7,612 bases of DNA from assembly GCA_946575275.1 (NCBI GenBank), contig CAMNZV010000076.1:1-7612 (forward strand). The letters run 5' to 3'. The notes beneath the pieces are model-generated. The model worked only from the letters and a program-made list of their open reading frames with translations. It was not told the DNA's origin and did no database searches. The DNA is from an uncultured Clostridium sp. (GTDB lineage Bacteria > Bacillota > Clostridia > Clostridiales > Clostridiaceae). Every line of letters starts with the position of its first letter. The first letter of the stretch is position 1. Shown here piece by piece: positions 1-6,600 of the stretch. A program made the position numbers and the translations under genes.

Positions 1-1
1 A

Positions 2-406
2 GAGGAAATACATAAGGATATTGTTTTTTGCGATAATGATGTAGCAGAACATAATTGCATTATAAAGGAGAATGAAATTCATATAATTGATTTTGATTAT
101 ATGTCAATAGATATAAAGGCAACAGATATTGCAGATTTTTTACTAAAAGGAATAAAAAACAATGCATATGATTTAAACAAAGGTAAGGATGCTTTAATAG
201 AGTATAAAAGAAATAACACTATAAGTAATTTTGAATATGAATATATTTATGCTTTAATAAAATTTCCTAGGGATTTTTATAGTTTAGTAAAGAGCTACTA
301 TAAGAAACAAAAAAACTGGAATTATGATATATTTCTAAATAGGTTAAATAATAAAATAATAAATGATGAATTTAGGAAGGAATTCTTAGAGGATTATAAA
401 AAGTAG
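2..406 (+). CDS. CotS-family spore coat protein (kinase-fold), 3' end only
   Basis: This is the last 134 codons of a gene that enters from the left. The reading frame is open from base 2 with no stop, so the ATG at 101 is internal and not a start. The visible part matches the C-terminal lobe of the CotS/YsxE/YutH group of spore coat proteins, which have an aminoglycoside-phosphotransferase-like fold. It has a DVAEHN segment (visible residues 13-18), in the position of the catalytic-loop Asp and Asn, and IIDFDY (28-33), the DFG-like metal-binding site. The residues just before the catalytic Asp read CDN, where relatives as I recall them have a histidine-rich CHH or HGD-like motif, so activity is uncertain. 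The lysine-rich tail after about residue 60 is helical-looking. Members are generally coat or spore-associated proteins of unclear substrate. The gene ends just before a strong hairpin shared with the convergent neighbour. Family call fairly sure; exact paralog unknown. Confidence 0.8.
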   Translation, partial: EEIHKDIVFCDNDVAEHNCIIKENEIHIIDFDYMSIDIKATDIADFLLKGIKNNAYDLNKGKDALIEYKRNNTISNFEYEYIYALIKFPRDFYSLVKSYYKKQKNWNYDIFLNRLNNKIINDEFRKEFLEDYKK

Positions 407-411
407 TAAGA

Positions 412-447
412 AAAGAGACTATTTTGTCATAGTAAAATAGTCTCTTT
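412..447. terminator. Bidirectional terminator between convergent genes
   Basis: A perfect 14-bp inverted repeat (412-425 with 434-447) with an 8-nt loop lies between the stop at 406 and the stop of the convergent gene at 452. On the - strand the stem is followed by a T-rich stretch (TCTCTTTTCTTAC). On the + strand it ends in CTTTAAACTTATTT, a weaker T tract. Both genes end within a few bases of it, so it most likely ends transcription from both sides. Confidence 0.85.
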
Positions 448-451
448 AAAC

Positions 452-2293
452 TTATTTATGCTTTTTATAATTATTTTTTCTAGAGGTACGTGGTTTGTTA
501 AAGGGTATTAAACAATCTATGCCATTTCCAATTAAATCTTCACGATGTGCTTTAATTAGAGCTTTTTTTACAGTGTCATAATTTTTAGGTACTGAAAATT
601 GAATGAGAGCACGTTGCATATTCTTTTCTTCTTGGGTTTTTGGTGTATACACCTTCTCTAAAGTAATTGGATTATATCCTATATGGTAAATTGTTGTTGA
701 CAGACTTCCAGGTGTTGGATAGAAGTCTTGTATTTGTTCAGGAGTATAGCCCATTTTTTTTACATATTGTGCAAGCTCTATTGCTGCATTTAAGTCAGAT
801 CCTGGATGAGATGACATAAGATAAGGTACTAAAAATTGTTTTTTACCTATTTTCTTATTAATGTCAAAATACTTATTTGTGAACTTGTCATAGACTTCTC
901 TTGTTGGTTTACCCATTTGGGCTAAAACCTTTGGAGAAACATGCTCAGGGGCAACCTTTAATTGGCCACTTATATGATGTTCACAAAGCTCCTTGAAAAA
1001 GCTTTCGTCTTTATCATAAATTAAATAATCATATCTTATTCCAGAACGAATAAATACCTTTTTTACACCTTTTATATTTCTAACACGTTTTAATACAGAC
1101 AAATATTCCTTATGATCAATAATTAGATTTTTACAAGGCTTTGGAAACATACATTGTTTATCCTTGCAGGTTCCATGATCTATTTGTTTTTTGCAGGCTC
1201 TATGTCTAAAATTAGCTGTAGGACCACCAATATCATGGATGTACCCCTTAAAATCAGGCAATGTAGTTAATAGCTTTGCCTCTTCAAAAATAGAATCACT
1301 ATCTCTTGTTTGGATAGTTCTTCCTTGATGGAAGGTAAGGGCACAAAATGAACAAGAACCATAGCAGCCTCTATGACTAGTTATAGAAAATTTAACTTCT
1401 GTAATTGCAGGTATTCCACCTTCTGCTTCATAAATAGGGTGATATGTACGTTTAAATGGTAAATTATATGTAAAGTTCATTTCCTCATTAGAAAGAGGTG
1501 ATTGTGGTGGATTTTGAACTAAATATCTATCATTATGTTTTTGATAGATACCTTTGCCAATTATAGAATCCTGTTCATAATATTCTATTTTATAGGCATC
1601 ACCATAAGCCTTTTTATCTGTAGAAACCTCTTCAAAGGAAGGTGCTTCAATATAGTTTGAAAGATTTGAAACATCTTTAGAAACATAACAGGTACCTTGA
1701 ATATTGGTCATATTTTCAATTTTTAACCCATATTTGAATAATTCAGCTATTTGAATAATAGTTTTTTCACCCATGCCATACATTAATAAATCAGCCTTAG
1801 AATCAAGTAGTATACTTCGTCTAACTTTATCATCCCAATAATCATAATGAGCAAAACGGCGTAAGCTAGCTTCTATTCCACCAATTAAAATAGGAACATT
1901 TTTAAAAGCCTCACGTATCCTATTACAGTAAACAATAACTGCTCTGTCAGGCCTATAGCCAGATTTTCCACCTGGGGAATAAAGATCATCATGTCTTCTC
2001 TTTTTACTAGAGGTATAATGATTAACCATAGAGTCAATATTTCCAGAGTTAACTAGAAATGCATATTTAGGTTCGCCTAATTTCATAAAGTCATCTTTAC
2101 TTTTATAATTAGGTTGGGGAATTATACCCACAGTAAAGCCTTGTGATTCAAGTGTTCTTCCAATAATTGCAGTGCCAAAGGAAGGGTGATCTACATAGGC
2201 ATCACCAGTTACAATAATAAAATCTAGTTGATTAATGTTTCTTTTATTTAAGTCGCTTTTACTAATTGGCAAAAAATCCTTTGCAAGTTTCAT
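452..2293 (-). CDS. ygiQ: YgiQ-family radical SAM protein
   Basis: This encodes 613 residues, within the usual size for Gram-positive YgiQ-type proteins and shorter than the enterobacterial ones. The N-terminal 200 residues hold the family signature ([10 protein letters not shown] at 31-40, [18 protein letters not shown] at 138-155), a cobalamin-binding-like or UPF0313 N-terminal domain. The radical SAM core follows, with C310-x3-C314-x2-C317 for the 4Fe-4S cluster that cleaves S-adenosylmethionine. A second conserved cysteine set (C367, C376, C381, C387) lies in the family's insert after [12 protein letters not shown] and may hold another metal or cluster. LKVAPEH (445-451) and DFYPTPGS (523-530) are further family blocks. 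The lysine/arginine-rich C terminus is probably flexible. The reaction and substrate of the family are not established to my knowledge. The ATG start has a TGGAGTA ribosome binding site (- strand of 2301-2307) seven bases upstream. The gene is monocistronic, bounded by a terminator and a divergent promoter region. Cytoplasmic; no signal peptide. Confidence 0.93.
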   Translation of the reverse strand: MKLAKDFLPISKSDLNKRNINQLDFIIVTGDAYVDHPSFGTAIIGRTLESQGFTVGIIPQPNYKSKDDFMKLGEPKYAFLVNSGNIDSMVNHYTSSKKRRHDDLYSPGGKSGYRPDRAVIVYCNRIREAFKNVPILIGGIEASLRRFAHYDYWDDKVRRSILLDSKADLLMYGMGEKTIIQIAELFKYGLKIENMTNIQGTCYVSKDVSNLSNYIEAPSFEEVSTDKKAYGDAYKIEYYEQDSIIGKGIYQKHNDRYLVQNPPQSPLSNEEMNFTYNLPFKRTYHPIYEAEGGIPAITEVKFSITSHRGCYGSCSFCALTFHQGRTIQTRDSDSIFEEAKLLTTLPDFKGYIHDIGGPTANFRHRACKKQIDHGTCKDKQCMFPKPCKNLIIDHKEYLSVLKRVRNIKGVKKVFIRSGIRYDYLIYDKDESFFKELCEHHISGQLKVAPEHVSPKVLAQMGKPTREVYDKFTNKYFDINKKIGKKQFLVPYLMSSHPGSDLNAAIELAQYVKKMGYTPEQIQDFYPTPGSLSTTIYHIGYNPITLEKVYTPKTQEEKNMQRALIQFSVPKNYDTVKKALIKAHREDLIGNGIDCLIPFNKPRTSRKNNYKKHK

Positions 2294-2332
2294 TTTAAAT
2301 TACTCCAATTCAATATAATATCTTGTAATAAT

Positions 2333-2366
2333 ATTATCATAGTAAAAAATACAATACAATTAACAA
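2333..2366 (-). promoter_or_regulatory. Possible promoter of the YgiQ-family gene
   Basis: Reading the - strand, GATAAT (2338-2333) or TATGAT (2341-2336) could be a -10 element. Upstream candidates are TTGTAT (2359-2354, 15-bp spacer to GATAAT) and TTGTTA (2366-2361, 19-bp spacer to TATGAT). Neither pair has ideal spacing, and the DNA is AT-rich enough for chance matches. It lies in the right place, 40-75 bp upstream of the start codon. Confidence 0.35.
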
Positions 2367-2372
2367 AAAAAA

Positions 2373-2403
2373 TGTTTAATAATTATTATGCTTATAATAT
2401 AAT
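2373..2403 (+). promoter_or_regulatory. Probable promoter of the small ORF and MgtE_N/CBS gene
   Basis: Two overlapping TATAAT hexamers (2393-2398 and 2398-2403) sit about 50 bp upstream of the 27-codon ORF. A TG dinucleotide at 2389-2390 gives a near extended -10. The -35 element is poor: TGTTTA at 2373-2378 is 19 bp from the second hexamer. The -10 is convincing; the full promoter is less so. Confidence 0.45.
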
Positions 2404-2449
2404 GAAATTAATAAGGTATAAAACTCAAATATGAAAGGGAGTGTATGTA

Positions 2450-2533
2450 ATGGATGAAGGACCTCATAAAGCAGATAAACCAAAACTGAATAATCTTCTT
2501 TGGGGTAATTTACTATTACTTATATTTTATTAA
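2450..2533 (+). CDS. Small ORF, 27 residues, hydrophobic C terminus, unknown function
   Basis: This 27-codon ORF starts at ATG with a strong ribosome binding site, AAAGGGAG (2434-2441), eight bases upstream. The N-terminal half is charged and polar (MDEGPHKADKPKLNN) and the last twelve residues are hydrophobic (LLWGNLLLLIFY). That could make a short membrane-associated peptide, though the hydrophobic part is short for a full span. An ATG at 2445 is followed at once by TAA, so a minimal start-stop pair overlaps the true start by one base. The ORF ends 35 bp before the TTG start of the MgtE_N/CBS gene and would share its transcript. I do not recognise the product. It could be a small protein, a leader peptide that affects translation of the next gene, or a chance ORF, although the well-placed ribosome binding site argues against chance. 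Confidence 0.5.
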   Translation: MDEGPHKADKPKLNNLLWGNLLLLIFY

Positions 2534-2552
2534 ATTTCTCCATAGAAGAACT

Positions 2553-2560
2553 AAGGGAGG
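2553..2560 (+). promoter_or_regulatory. Ribosome binding site that selects a TTG start
   Basis: AAGGGAGG lies eight bases before the TTG at 2569. There is no ATG in frame nearby, and the residues that follow (KRLLAFLYTDILGKKI) are the expected start of the PRC-like domain. This supports TTG as the initiator. Confidence 0.8.
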
Positions 2561-2568
2561 AAACGTAT

Positions 2569-3825
2569 TTGAAAAGACTATTAGCATTCCTATATACAGA
2601 TATTTTGGGGAAAAAGATATATGATGAATTTGGAGATATAATTGGAGTATTAAAGGATATTTACGTAACCACAGATGAAGGATATCCTAGAGCAATTGGA
2701 TATCAGGTTAAAAGAAATGGTATTATATCTCATTATGAATTTAGGATGATAAATGTATTTAATGAAAATGGTAGAGTTGTAATAAGAACTAAAGGAAGCA
2801 GGGAGATTATTCCTAGAACTTATAGCTATTTGATATCTCATAACTTATTGGATAAAAAAATAGAAGATATTAATGGTAAACAAGTAGTTAGGGTTAATGA
2901 TCTTAGAATTACAGAAATTGCAGGAGAATATAGAGTAGTAGCCGTTGAAGTAGGTTCATTATCAAGGTTTAGAAGAATTGGCATTCCCTCCTTTGGGAAA
3001 GTACTATATGGGATACTTGGTATGAAGTGCGAAGATAAGGTTTTAATGTGGGATGACGTTGAATCCTTTGAACTATTAAATAGCAATATAAAGGTATCAA
3101 ATTCCTATAACAGATTAAAAACATTGCATCCTGCAGATATTGCAGATATATTAGAGGATTTAGATGTAGAATCCAGAAAAAAGCTATTTGAATCATTAGA
3201 TGAAGACTTAGCAGCAGATACCTTTGAGGAAATAGAAGAGGAATATAGAGGTAGTATTATTAAGGATCTTTCTGAAACAAAAACAGCAGAGCTTTTAGAA
3301 AATATGGATAATGATGAAATTGCTGATTTGCTTGATGAACTAGAGGGCGAGGAAAGAGAAAAGGTTTTAATTAATCTTGAAAAAGACGATGCAGAAGAGG
3401 TAGAGGAACTATTAAAATATGAAGATGAAACAGTAGGAAGTATTATGAGTAAAGATTTTATTTCCTTAGGACTTAATATTACTGTTTCTGAAACCTGTGA
3501 AGTTTTAAAGGAGTTAGATCCTGACGAAGATGTAATGTATTATATTTATACTACAGATGAAGAAGATAGGGTAAAAGGTATAGTAATATTAAAGGATTTA
3601 TTATTATGTAATGGTGACACCTTGCTTAAGGATATAATGGAAGAAAATATTTCAACTGTAAAGCATACAGAGCCAATATCAGCAGCCATTGAGCTTGCAG
3701 CAAAATATGACTTATTATTAACTGCTGTTGTTGATGATAACAATAGACTTGTTGGCATAGTTCAAATTCATGATATTATTGACGAATATTTATTTCCACT
3801 TTGGAAAAAGAAAAAACGTGTTTAA
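2569..3825 (+). CDS. PRC-barrel / MgtE N-terminal / CBS-pair protein, soluble
   Basis: This 418-residue protein has four parts. Two PRC-barrel-like segments come first (about 8-80 and 88-170), each with the pattern of strands around 'LGKKIYDEFGDIIGVLKDI' and 'LLDKKIEDINGKQVVRVND'. An MgtE_N superhelical domain follows (about 183-285), starting LHPADIADILEDLD and very rich in Asp and Glu. Last is a CBS pair (about 290-345 and 355-410). In the Mg2+ channel MgtE, the N and CBS domains bind Mg2+ and close the pore. Here the five-helix membrane domain is absent and the protein ends in a lysine-rich tail, so it is not itself a transporter. It is probably a cytoplasmic metal- or nucleotide-sensing regulator. 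Similar proteins are, as I recall, often next to an Nramp-type metal transporter in clostridia, but none follows here. The start is TTG with a strong ribosome binding site. It probably shares a transcript with the 27-codon ORF. Domain calls are firm; the role is inferred. Confidence 0.88.
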   Translation: MKRLLAFLYTDILGKKIYDEFGDIIGVLKDIYVTTDEGYPRAIGYQVKRNGIISHYEFRMINVFNENGRVVIRTKGSREIIPRTYSYLISHNLLDKKIEDINGKQVVRVNDLRITEIAGEYRVVAVEVGSLSRFRRIGIPSFGKVLYGILGMKCEDKVLMWDDVESFELLNSNIKVSNSYNRLKTLHPADIADILEDLDVESRKKLFESLDEDLAADTFEEIEEEYRGSIIKDLSETKTAELLENMDNDEIADLLDELEGEEREKVLINLEKDDAEEVEELLKYEDETVGSIMSKDFISLGLNITVSETCEVLKELDPDEDVMYYIYTTDEEDRVKGIVILKDLLLCNGDTLLKDIMEENISTVKHTEPISAAIELAAKYDLLLTAVVDDNNRLVGIVQIHDIIDEYLFPLWKKKKRV

Positions 3826-3915
3826 ATGAATAAAAATTATATATTATAGAAAAATGAAGCATGAAATAGTCCTTTTATATGAATCAAAATCATTCAAGAT
3901 TTAGAGAAAAAAATG

Positions 3916-3943
3916 TTGACAAAACTAATATAAGGAATATAAT
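3916..3943 (+). promoter_or_regulatory. Promoter of the T-box/cysK-cysE transcript
   Basis: A perfect -35 (TTGACA, 3916-3921) and a perfect -10 (TATAAT, 3938-3943) are separated by 16 bp. Transcription should begin near 3950, just ahead of the T-box Stem I. This is the best-matching promoter in the window. The roughly 90 bp between the previous stop codon (3825) and this promoter hold no clear hairpin terminator or ORF that I can see. Confidence 0.88.
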
Positions 3944-4175
3944 AAAAGTATAAATGAATATCTTAGTGATTTACTATGAATTAAAAACTATGAAGAAGGA
4001 AAGTAACATAATTAAGGATTTCAGAGAGAAAATGGTGGTGCAAATTTTCATCTAAAATTTTGTGAAGTGCCCTTTGGAGTTAACACTTGAAATATAAGTA
4101 TGGTGTTTCGGAATCATCCGTTATAATGATAAGACATAAATGTGTCTGATTTAAGCTGGGATTTTACAAGAATCC

Positions 4176-4202
4176 AAGTAGAGTGGAACCGCGAATATAC
4201 TT
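4176..4202 (+). promoter_or_regulatory. T-box antiterminator
   Basis: AAGTA (4176-4180) can pair with TACTT (4198-4202), enclosing the TGGAACC bulge that binds the tRNA acceptor end. The 3' half overlaps the left arm of the terminator (from 4199), so the two structures exclude each other, which is the expected switch. Confidence 0.85.
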
Positions 4203-4236
4203 CGTCTCTATAATTTTATAGAGATGGAGTTTTTTT
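4199..4236 (+). terminator. T-box intrinsic terminator
   Basis: A 14-bp stem (4199-4212 with 4217-4230, including two G-T pairs) has a 4-nt ATTT loop and runs straight into seven Ts (4230-4236). It is the default off-state that stops transcription before cysK when tRNA-Cys is charged. Confidence 0.9.
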
Positions 4237-4269
4237 ATACAAAAAAATATTAAATTGATTAATAAAAGT

Positions 4270-4274
4270 GGAGG
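4270..4274 (+). promoter_or_regulatory. Ribosome binding site that sets the cysK start
   Basis: GGAGG sits eight bases before the ATG at 4283. An in-frame GTG at 4268 overlaps this site and so cannot be the real start, although a longest-ORF caller would choose it. Confidence 0.88.
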
Positions 4275-4282
4275 AATATATT

Positions 4283-5191
4283 ATGATATACAACAATATT
4301 GTAGAATTAGTTGGTAATACACCAATATTAAAATTATCTAAAATTAATTCAGATGAAACAGCAGAGGTATTTGTTAAATTAGAAAAATACAACCCAGGAG
4401 GAAGTGTAAAAGACAGGGCTGCACTTGGAATGATTGAAAAGGCAGAAAGGGAAGGAAAACTAAGACAAGGTGTTACAATAGTTGAGCCAACAAGTGGAAA
4501 CACAGGTATTGCTTTAGCCATGATAGGTAGGCTAAAGGGATATAAGGTTATAATAATTATGCCAGAAACAATGAGTAAAGAAAGAAGAGATTTAATAAAA
4601 GCTTATGGAGCAGAGCTTGTTTTAACAGATGGAAGCAAAGGGATGAAGGGTGCTATTGATAAAGCATTAGAATACGAAAAGAAGGGTGGATATTTTATAC
4701 CACAACAATTTGAAAATACAGCCAATCCTCATAAGCATTTTAAAACAACAGCAGAAGAAATATATAAAGACATAGCTGATTTAGATTATTTTATTGCAGG
4801 AGTTGGAACTGGTGGAACTTTAATTGGGGTAGGAAAATATCTAAAGGAAAAAAATCCTAATATAAAAATTATTGCAGTTGAGCCAGAATCATCACCAGTA
4901 TTAAGTGGAGGTGTGCCAGGTGCCCATAAAATACAAGGAATAGGGGCAGGCTTTATACCAGAAATATATGATTCATCAATAGTTGATGAAGTTATTAAAG
5001 TAACTGATAAAGAAGCAATTGAAACAGCTAAACATTTTGCAGCATATGAAAATGTACTTGTTGGAATATCCTCTGGAGCAGCAATATATGCAGCATTACA
5101 AGTTGCAGAAAAAGTAGGAATAGGCAAGAAGGTATTAGCAATTGCACCAGATGGAGGAGAAAAGTATATTTCAATGGGAATATATGATTAA
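4283..5191 (+). CDS. cysK: Cysteine synthase (O-acetylserine sulfhydrylase)
   Basis: CysK replaces the acetyl group of O-acetyl-L-serine with sulfide to give L-cysteine, using pyridoxal phosphate, in the cytoplasm. The 302-residue product has normal length for the family. Visible motifs are NPGGSVKDR (37-45), with K43 as the PLP Schiff-base lysine; TSGNTG (70-75), the substrate-carboxylate loop; [10 protein letters not shown] (140-149), an active-site loop; GTGGT (175-179), which holds the PLP phosphate; and GISSGAA (261-267), with the serine that contacts the PLP ring nitrogen. The end reads PDGGEKYIS (289-297), as in classic CysK. No CBS domain follows, so it is not a cystathionine beta-synthase. 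The start is ATG at 4283, 15 bases inside the longest ORF. Expression is under the upstream Cys T-box. The serine acetyltransferase gene begins 14 bp after its stop, so the two steps of cysteine synthesis are co-transcribed. Some relatives are O-phosphoserine or homocysteine users, but CysK is the best call here. Confidence 0.96.
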   Translation: MIYNNIVELVGNTPILKLSKINSDETAEVFVKLEKYNPGGSVKDRAALGMIEKAEREGKLRQGVTIVEPTSGNTGIALAMIGRLKGYKVIIIMPETMSKERRDLIKAYGAELVLTDGSKGMKGAIDKALEYEKKGGYFIPQQFENTANPHKHFKTTAEEIYKDIADLDYFIAGVGTGGTLIGVGKYLKEKNPNIKIIAVEPESSPVLSGGVPGAHKIQGIGAGFIPEIYDSSIVDEVIKVTDKEAIETAKHFAAYENVLVGISSGAAIYAALQVAEKVGIGKKVLAIAPDGGEKYISMGIYD

Positions 5192-5196
5192 AGGAG
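5191..5196 (+). promoter_or_regulatory. Ribosome binding site that sets the cysE start
   Basis: AAGGAG overlaps the last base of the cysK stop codon and lies nine bases before the ATG at 5206. A TTG at 5197 in the same frame directly abuts this site and is too close to be used. Confidence 0.85.
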
Positions 5197-5205
5197 TTGG
5201 GAATT

Positions 5206-5790
5206 ATGTTTAATAATTTAAAACATGATTTAAATAAGGTATTAGAAAATGACCCAGCAGCAAGATCAAAATTAGAAGTATTTATATTATATCCATGTAT
5301 CCATGCAATGATATCACACAGAATAGCAAATTTTTTCTATAGACATAAAAGTTTTTTCATTGCAAGGGTTATATCGCAAATATCAAGATTTTTTACAGGA
5401 ATTGAAATTCATCCAGGGGCGACTATAGGAAAAGGATTATTTATTGATCATGGAATGGGAGTTGTAATTGGAGAAACAGCAGAAATAGGAAATGATGTTG
5501 TACTGTATCATGGAGTAACATTAGGTGGTACAGGAAAAGATAAGGGAAAAAGACATCCAACAGTAGCAGATAATGTAGTAATTGGAAGTGGAGCAAAGGT
5601 CCTTGGTCCTATTAATATTGGGAAAAATGCAAAAATTGGAGCCAATGCAGTAGTATTAAGAGATGTTCCAGAAGGGGCAACAGCTGTAGGATCTCCTGCT
5701 AGAAATATTATAGCAACAAATGCTTCAATAATTGAAATTAGTAATTTTAAGGGCATAAAGAAAAAAATATTTAATGATATGGTAATATAA
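5206..5790 (+). CDS. cysE: Serine O-acetyltransferase, short type
   Basis: CysE transfers acetyl from acetyl-CoA to L-serine to make O-acetylserine, the substrate of CysK encoded just upstream. The 194-residue product is the short Gram-positive form, without the longer N-terminal domain of the E. coli enzyme. A helical N-terminal part (1-60) with DPAAR (16-20) leads into a left-handed beta-helix of hexapeptide repeats (about 65-170). The active site is visible as GIEIHPGA (65-72) and [16 protein letters not shown] (80-95). H82 matches the catalytic His158 of E. coli CysE. E67 sits where E. coli has Asp143, a change usual in Bacillus-type enzymes. VTLGGTGK (104-111) and RHP (116-118) complete the acetyl-CoA and serine sites. 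The C-terminal tail (170-194) is where cysteine feedback and CysK binding occur in relatives, but it ends in MVI, as the family's usual terminal Ile would predict. Regulated by the T-box through the cysK transcript and followed by a terminator. Confidence 0.95.
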   Translation: MFNNLKHDLNKVLENDPAARSKLEVFILYPCIHAMISHRIANFFYRHKSFFIARVISQISRFFTGIEIHPGATIGKGLFIDHGMGVVIGETAEIGNDVVLYHGVTLGGTGKDKGKRHPTVADNVVIGSGAKVLGPINIGKNAKIGANAVVLRDVPEGATAVGSPARNIIATNASIIEISNFKGIKKKIFNDMVI

Positions 5791-5798
5791 TATATTTT

Positions 5799-5833
5799 GG
5801 GCTTATGGATATTTCATAGGTCCTTTTTGTTTG
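5799..5833 (+). terminator. Terminator after cysK-cysE
   Basis: GGGCTTATG (5799-5807) pairs over 9 bp with CATAGGTCC (5815-5823), including two G-T pairs, around a 7-nt loop. Five Ts, a G and more Ts follow. It lies 8 bp after the cysE stop and separates the cysteine operon from plsC. Confidence 0.82.
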
Positions 5834-5859
5834 CCATATATGAAAAACAGTAATATAAT
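5831..5859 (+). promoter_or_regulatory. Promoter of plsC-nth
   Basis: TTGCCA (5831-5836) and a perfect TATAAT (5854-5859) are separated by exactly 17 bp, an almost ideal vegetative promoter. It starts at the end of the cysE terminator T tract, so transcription of plsC-nth should be independent of cysteine. The expected transcript start near 5866 leaves a leader of about 30 bases. Confidence 0.78.
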
Positions 5860-5895
5860 AAAATATGTAAAATTTATAAGGACGGTGTTTAGATA

Positions 5896-6600
5896 ATGTT
5901 ATCTCCAATAATAGTGAAAATTGCTACAAAGATACCAGATAAGGTGTTAATAAAATTAACCAATAAGCTTGCTAGTCATTATATAAAAAAATATGCAACA
6001 ATAAATATGGAAGGCTATGAAAATGTAGATGGAAATGGAAAGCCTATAATATTTATTTGCAATCATTTAAGTAATGCCGATGGATTAATATTAAGTAGAG
6101 TATTGAAAGAAAGATTTGATCCATATTTTGTAGCTGGAGTGAAACTATCAGATGACCCTATAACTAGCATTGGAAGTAGGCTTGTAAAAACAATCCCAAT
6201 AAAACCAAATAGTGCAGATAAAGATGCTATTACAAAGATGGTTAAGTATACTAAGGAAGGAAACAACCTATTTATATTTCCAGAAGGGACAAGGAGTAGA
6301 ACAAGAAGTATGATAGAAGCCAAAAAGGGAATACTATTAATAGCAAGACTTACTAAAGCTACAATTATTCCAATTGGAATTTCTGGTACAGATATTTTAC
6401 TACCAATTAGCGAAGAAGGCAATATGGGTGGTGAAACTTGGAACAGTGCAGATGTTTCAATTAAATTTGGGAAGGCAGATGAAAATCCAAATAGGGATAA
6501 AGGAGAAGACAAACAAGAATACGATGATAAATGTATGAATATTATTATGGGATCTATTGCAAGTTTATTACCAGAATCCTATAGGGGAGTTTATAAATAA
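5896..6600 (+). CDS. plsC: 1-acylglycerol-3-phosphate acyltransferase family protein
   Basis: PlsC-type enzymes add the second fatty acyl chain to lysophosphatidic acid, giving phosphatidic acid for membrane lipids, and act at the inner face of the membrane. The 234-residue product has the acyltransferase motifs in order: NHLSNAD (56-62), the H-x4-D catalytic pair H57/D62; a SRLVKTIPIKP block (94-104), the motif II region; FPEGTRS (128-134), which binds the glycerol-phosphate; and IIPIGISG (157-164), motif IV. There is no long N-terminal membrane span, but the first 30 residues are amphipathic or basic and could bind the membrane. It is not a fusion. A ribosome binding site is weaker than for neighbours (AAGGA at 5878-5882, 13 bases away, or GGTG eight bases away). 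The next gene begins at the base after its stop, so the two are translationally close. Family members can also be lyso-ornithine or other lysolipid acyltransferases; the exact acceptor cannot be read from sequence. Confidence 0.88.
   Translation: MLSPIIVKIATKIPDKVLIKLTNKLASHYIKKYATINMEGYENVDGNGKPIIFICNHLSNADGLILSRVLKERFDPYFVAGVKLSDDPITSIGSRLVKTIPIKPNSADKDAITKMVKYTKEGNNLFIFPEGTRSRTRSMIEAKKGILLIARLTKATIIPIGISGTDILLPISEEGNMGGETWNSADVSIKFGKADENPNRDKGEDKQEYDDKCMNIIMGSIASLLPESYRGVYK

Larger units (their letters stand above)
3950..4236 (+). ncRNA. T-box leader (riboswitch), tRNA-Cys specific
   Basis: This is a complete transcriptional T-box leader. The Stem I base pairs AACT (3986-3989) with AGTT (4078-4081) and AAGG (3996-3999) with CCTT (4071-4074). 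The loop-E-like parts are AGTA (4002-4005) and GAA (4064-4066). The specifier triplet is TGC (4068-4070), a Cys codon, and a distal loop of the GGTGGTGCAA type lies at about 4034-4043. Downstream are a hairpin at 4082-4107, a CGGA/TCCG hairpin (4109-4120) whose ATCA loop can pair with TGAT (4127-4130) as a Stem IIA/B pseudoknot, a short hairpin (4132-4147), and Stem III (GGATT 4159-4163 with AATCC 4171-4175). The T-box core is AGAGTGGAACCGCG (4180-4193). Its TGGA would pair with a tRNA 3' end of UCCA, which fits the U73 discriminator of tRNA-Cys. Uncharged tRNA-Cys should stabilise the antiterminator and switch on cysK-cysE. Confidence 0.93.

Noticed and set aside
101..406. A separate 101-residue gene starting at the ATG at 101
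   Set aside because: The frame is open back to base 2 and the upstream codons encode the catalytic-loop motif of the same CotS-type protein, so this is an internal methionine. There is also no proper ribosome binding site at the right distance.
3880..3897. A short inverted repeat (TGAAT...ATTCA) after the MgtE_N/CBS gene as its terminator
   Set aside because: The stem is only five AT-rich base pairs and no T tract follows, so it is not a credible terminator.
4268..4282. A GTG start for cysK that adds five residues
   Set aside because: The GTG overlaps the GGAGG ribosome binding site itself. The ATG at 4283 is correctly spaced and gives the normal CysK N terminus.
5197..5205. A TTG start for cysE that adds three residues
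   Set aside because: It directly abuts the AAGGAG site with no spacer, while the ATG at 5206 is nine bases away.
6063..6512. A 149-codon antisense ORF within plsC, with hydrophobic residues
   Set aside because: It lies wholly opposite a well-supported gene. Its hydrophobic, Ser/Leu/Ile-rich product is what the reverse strand of AT-rich coding DNA usually gives. The antisense ORFs within the CBS, cysK, cysE and nth genes are rejected on the same ground.
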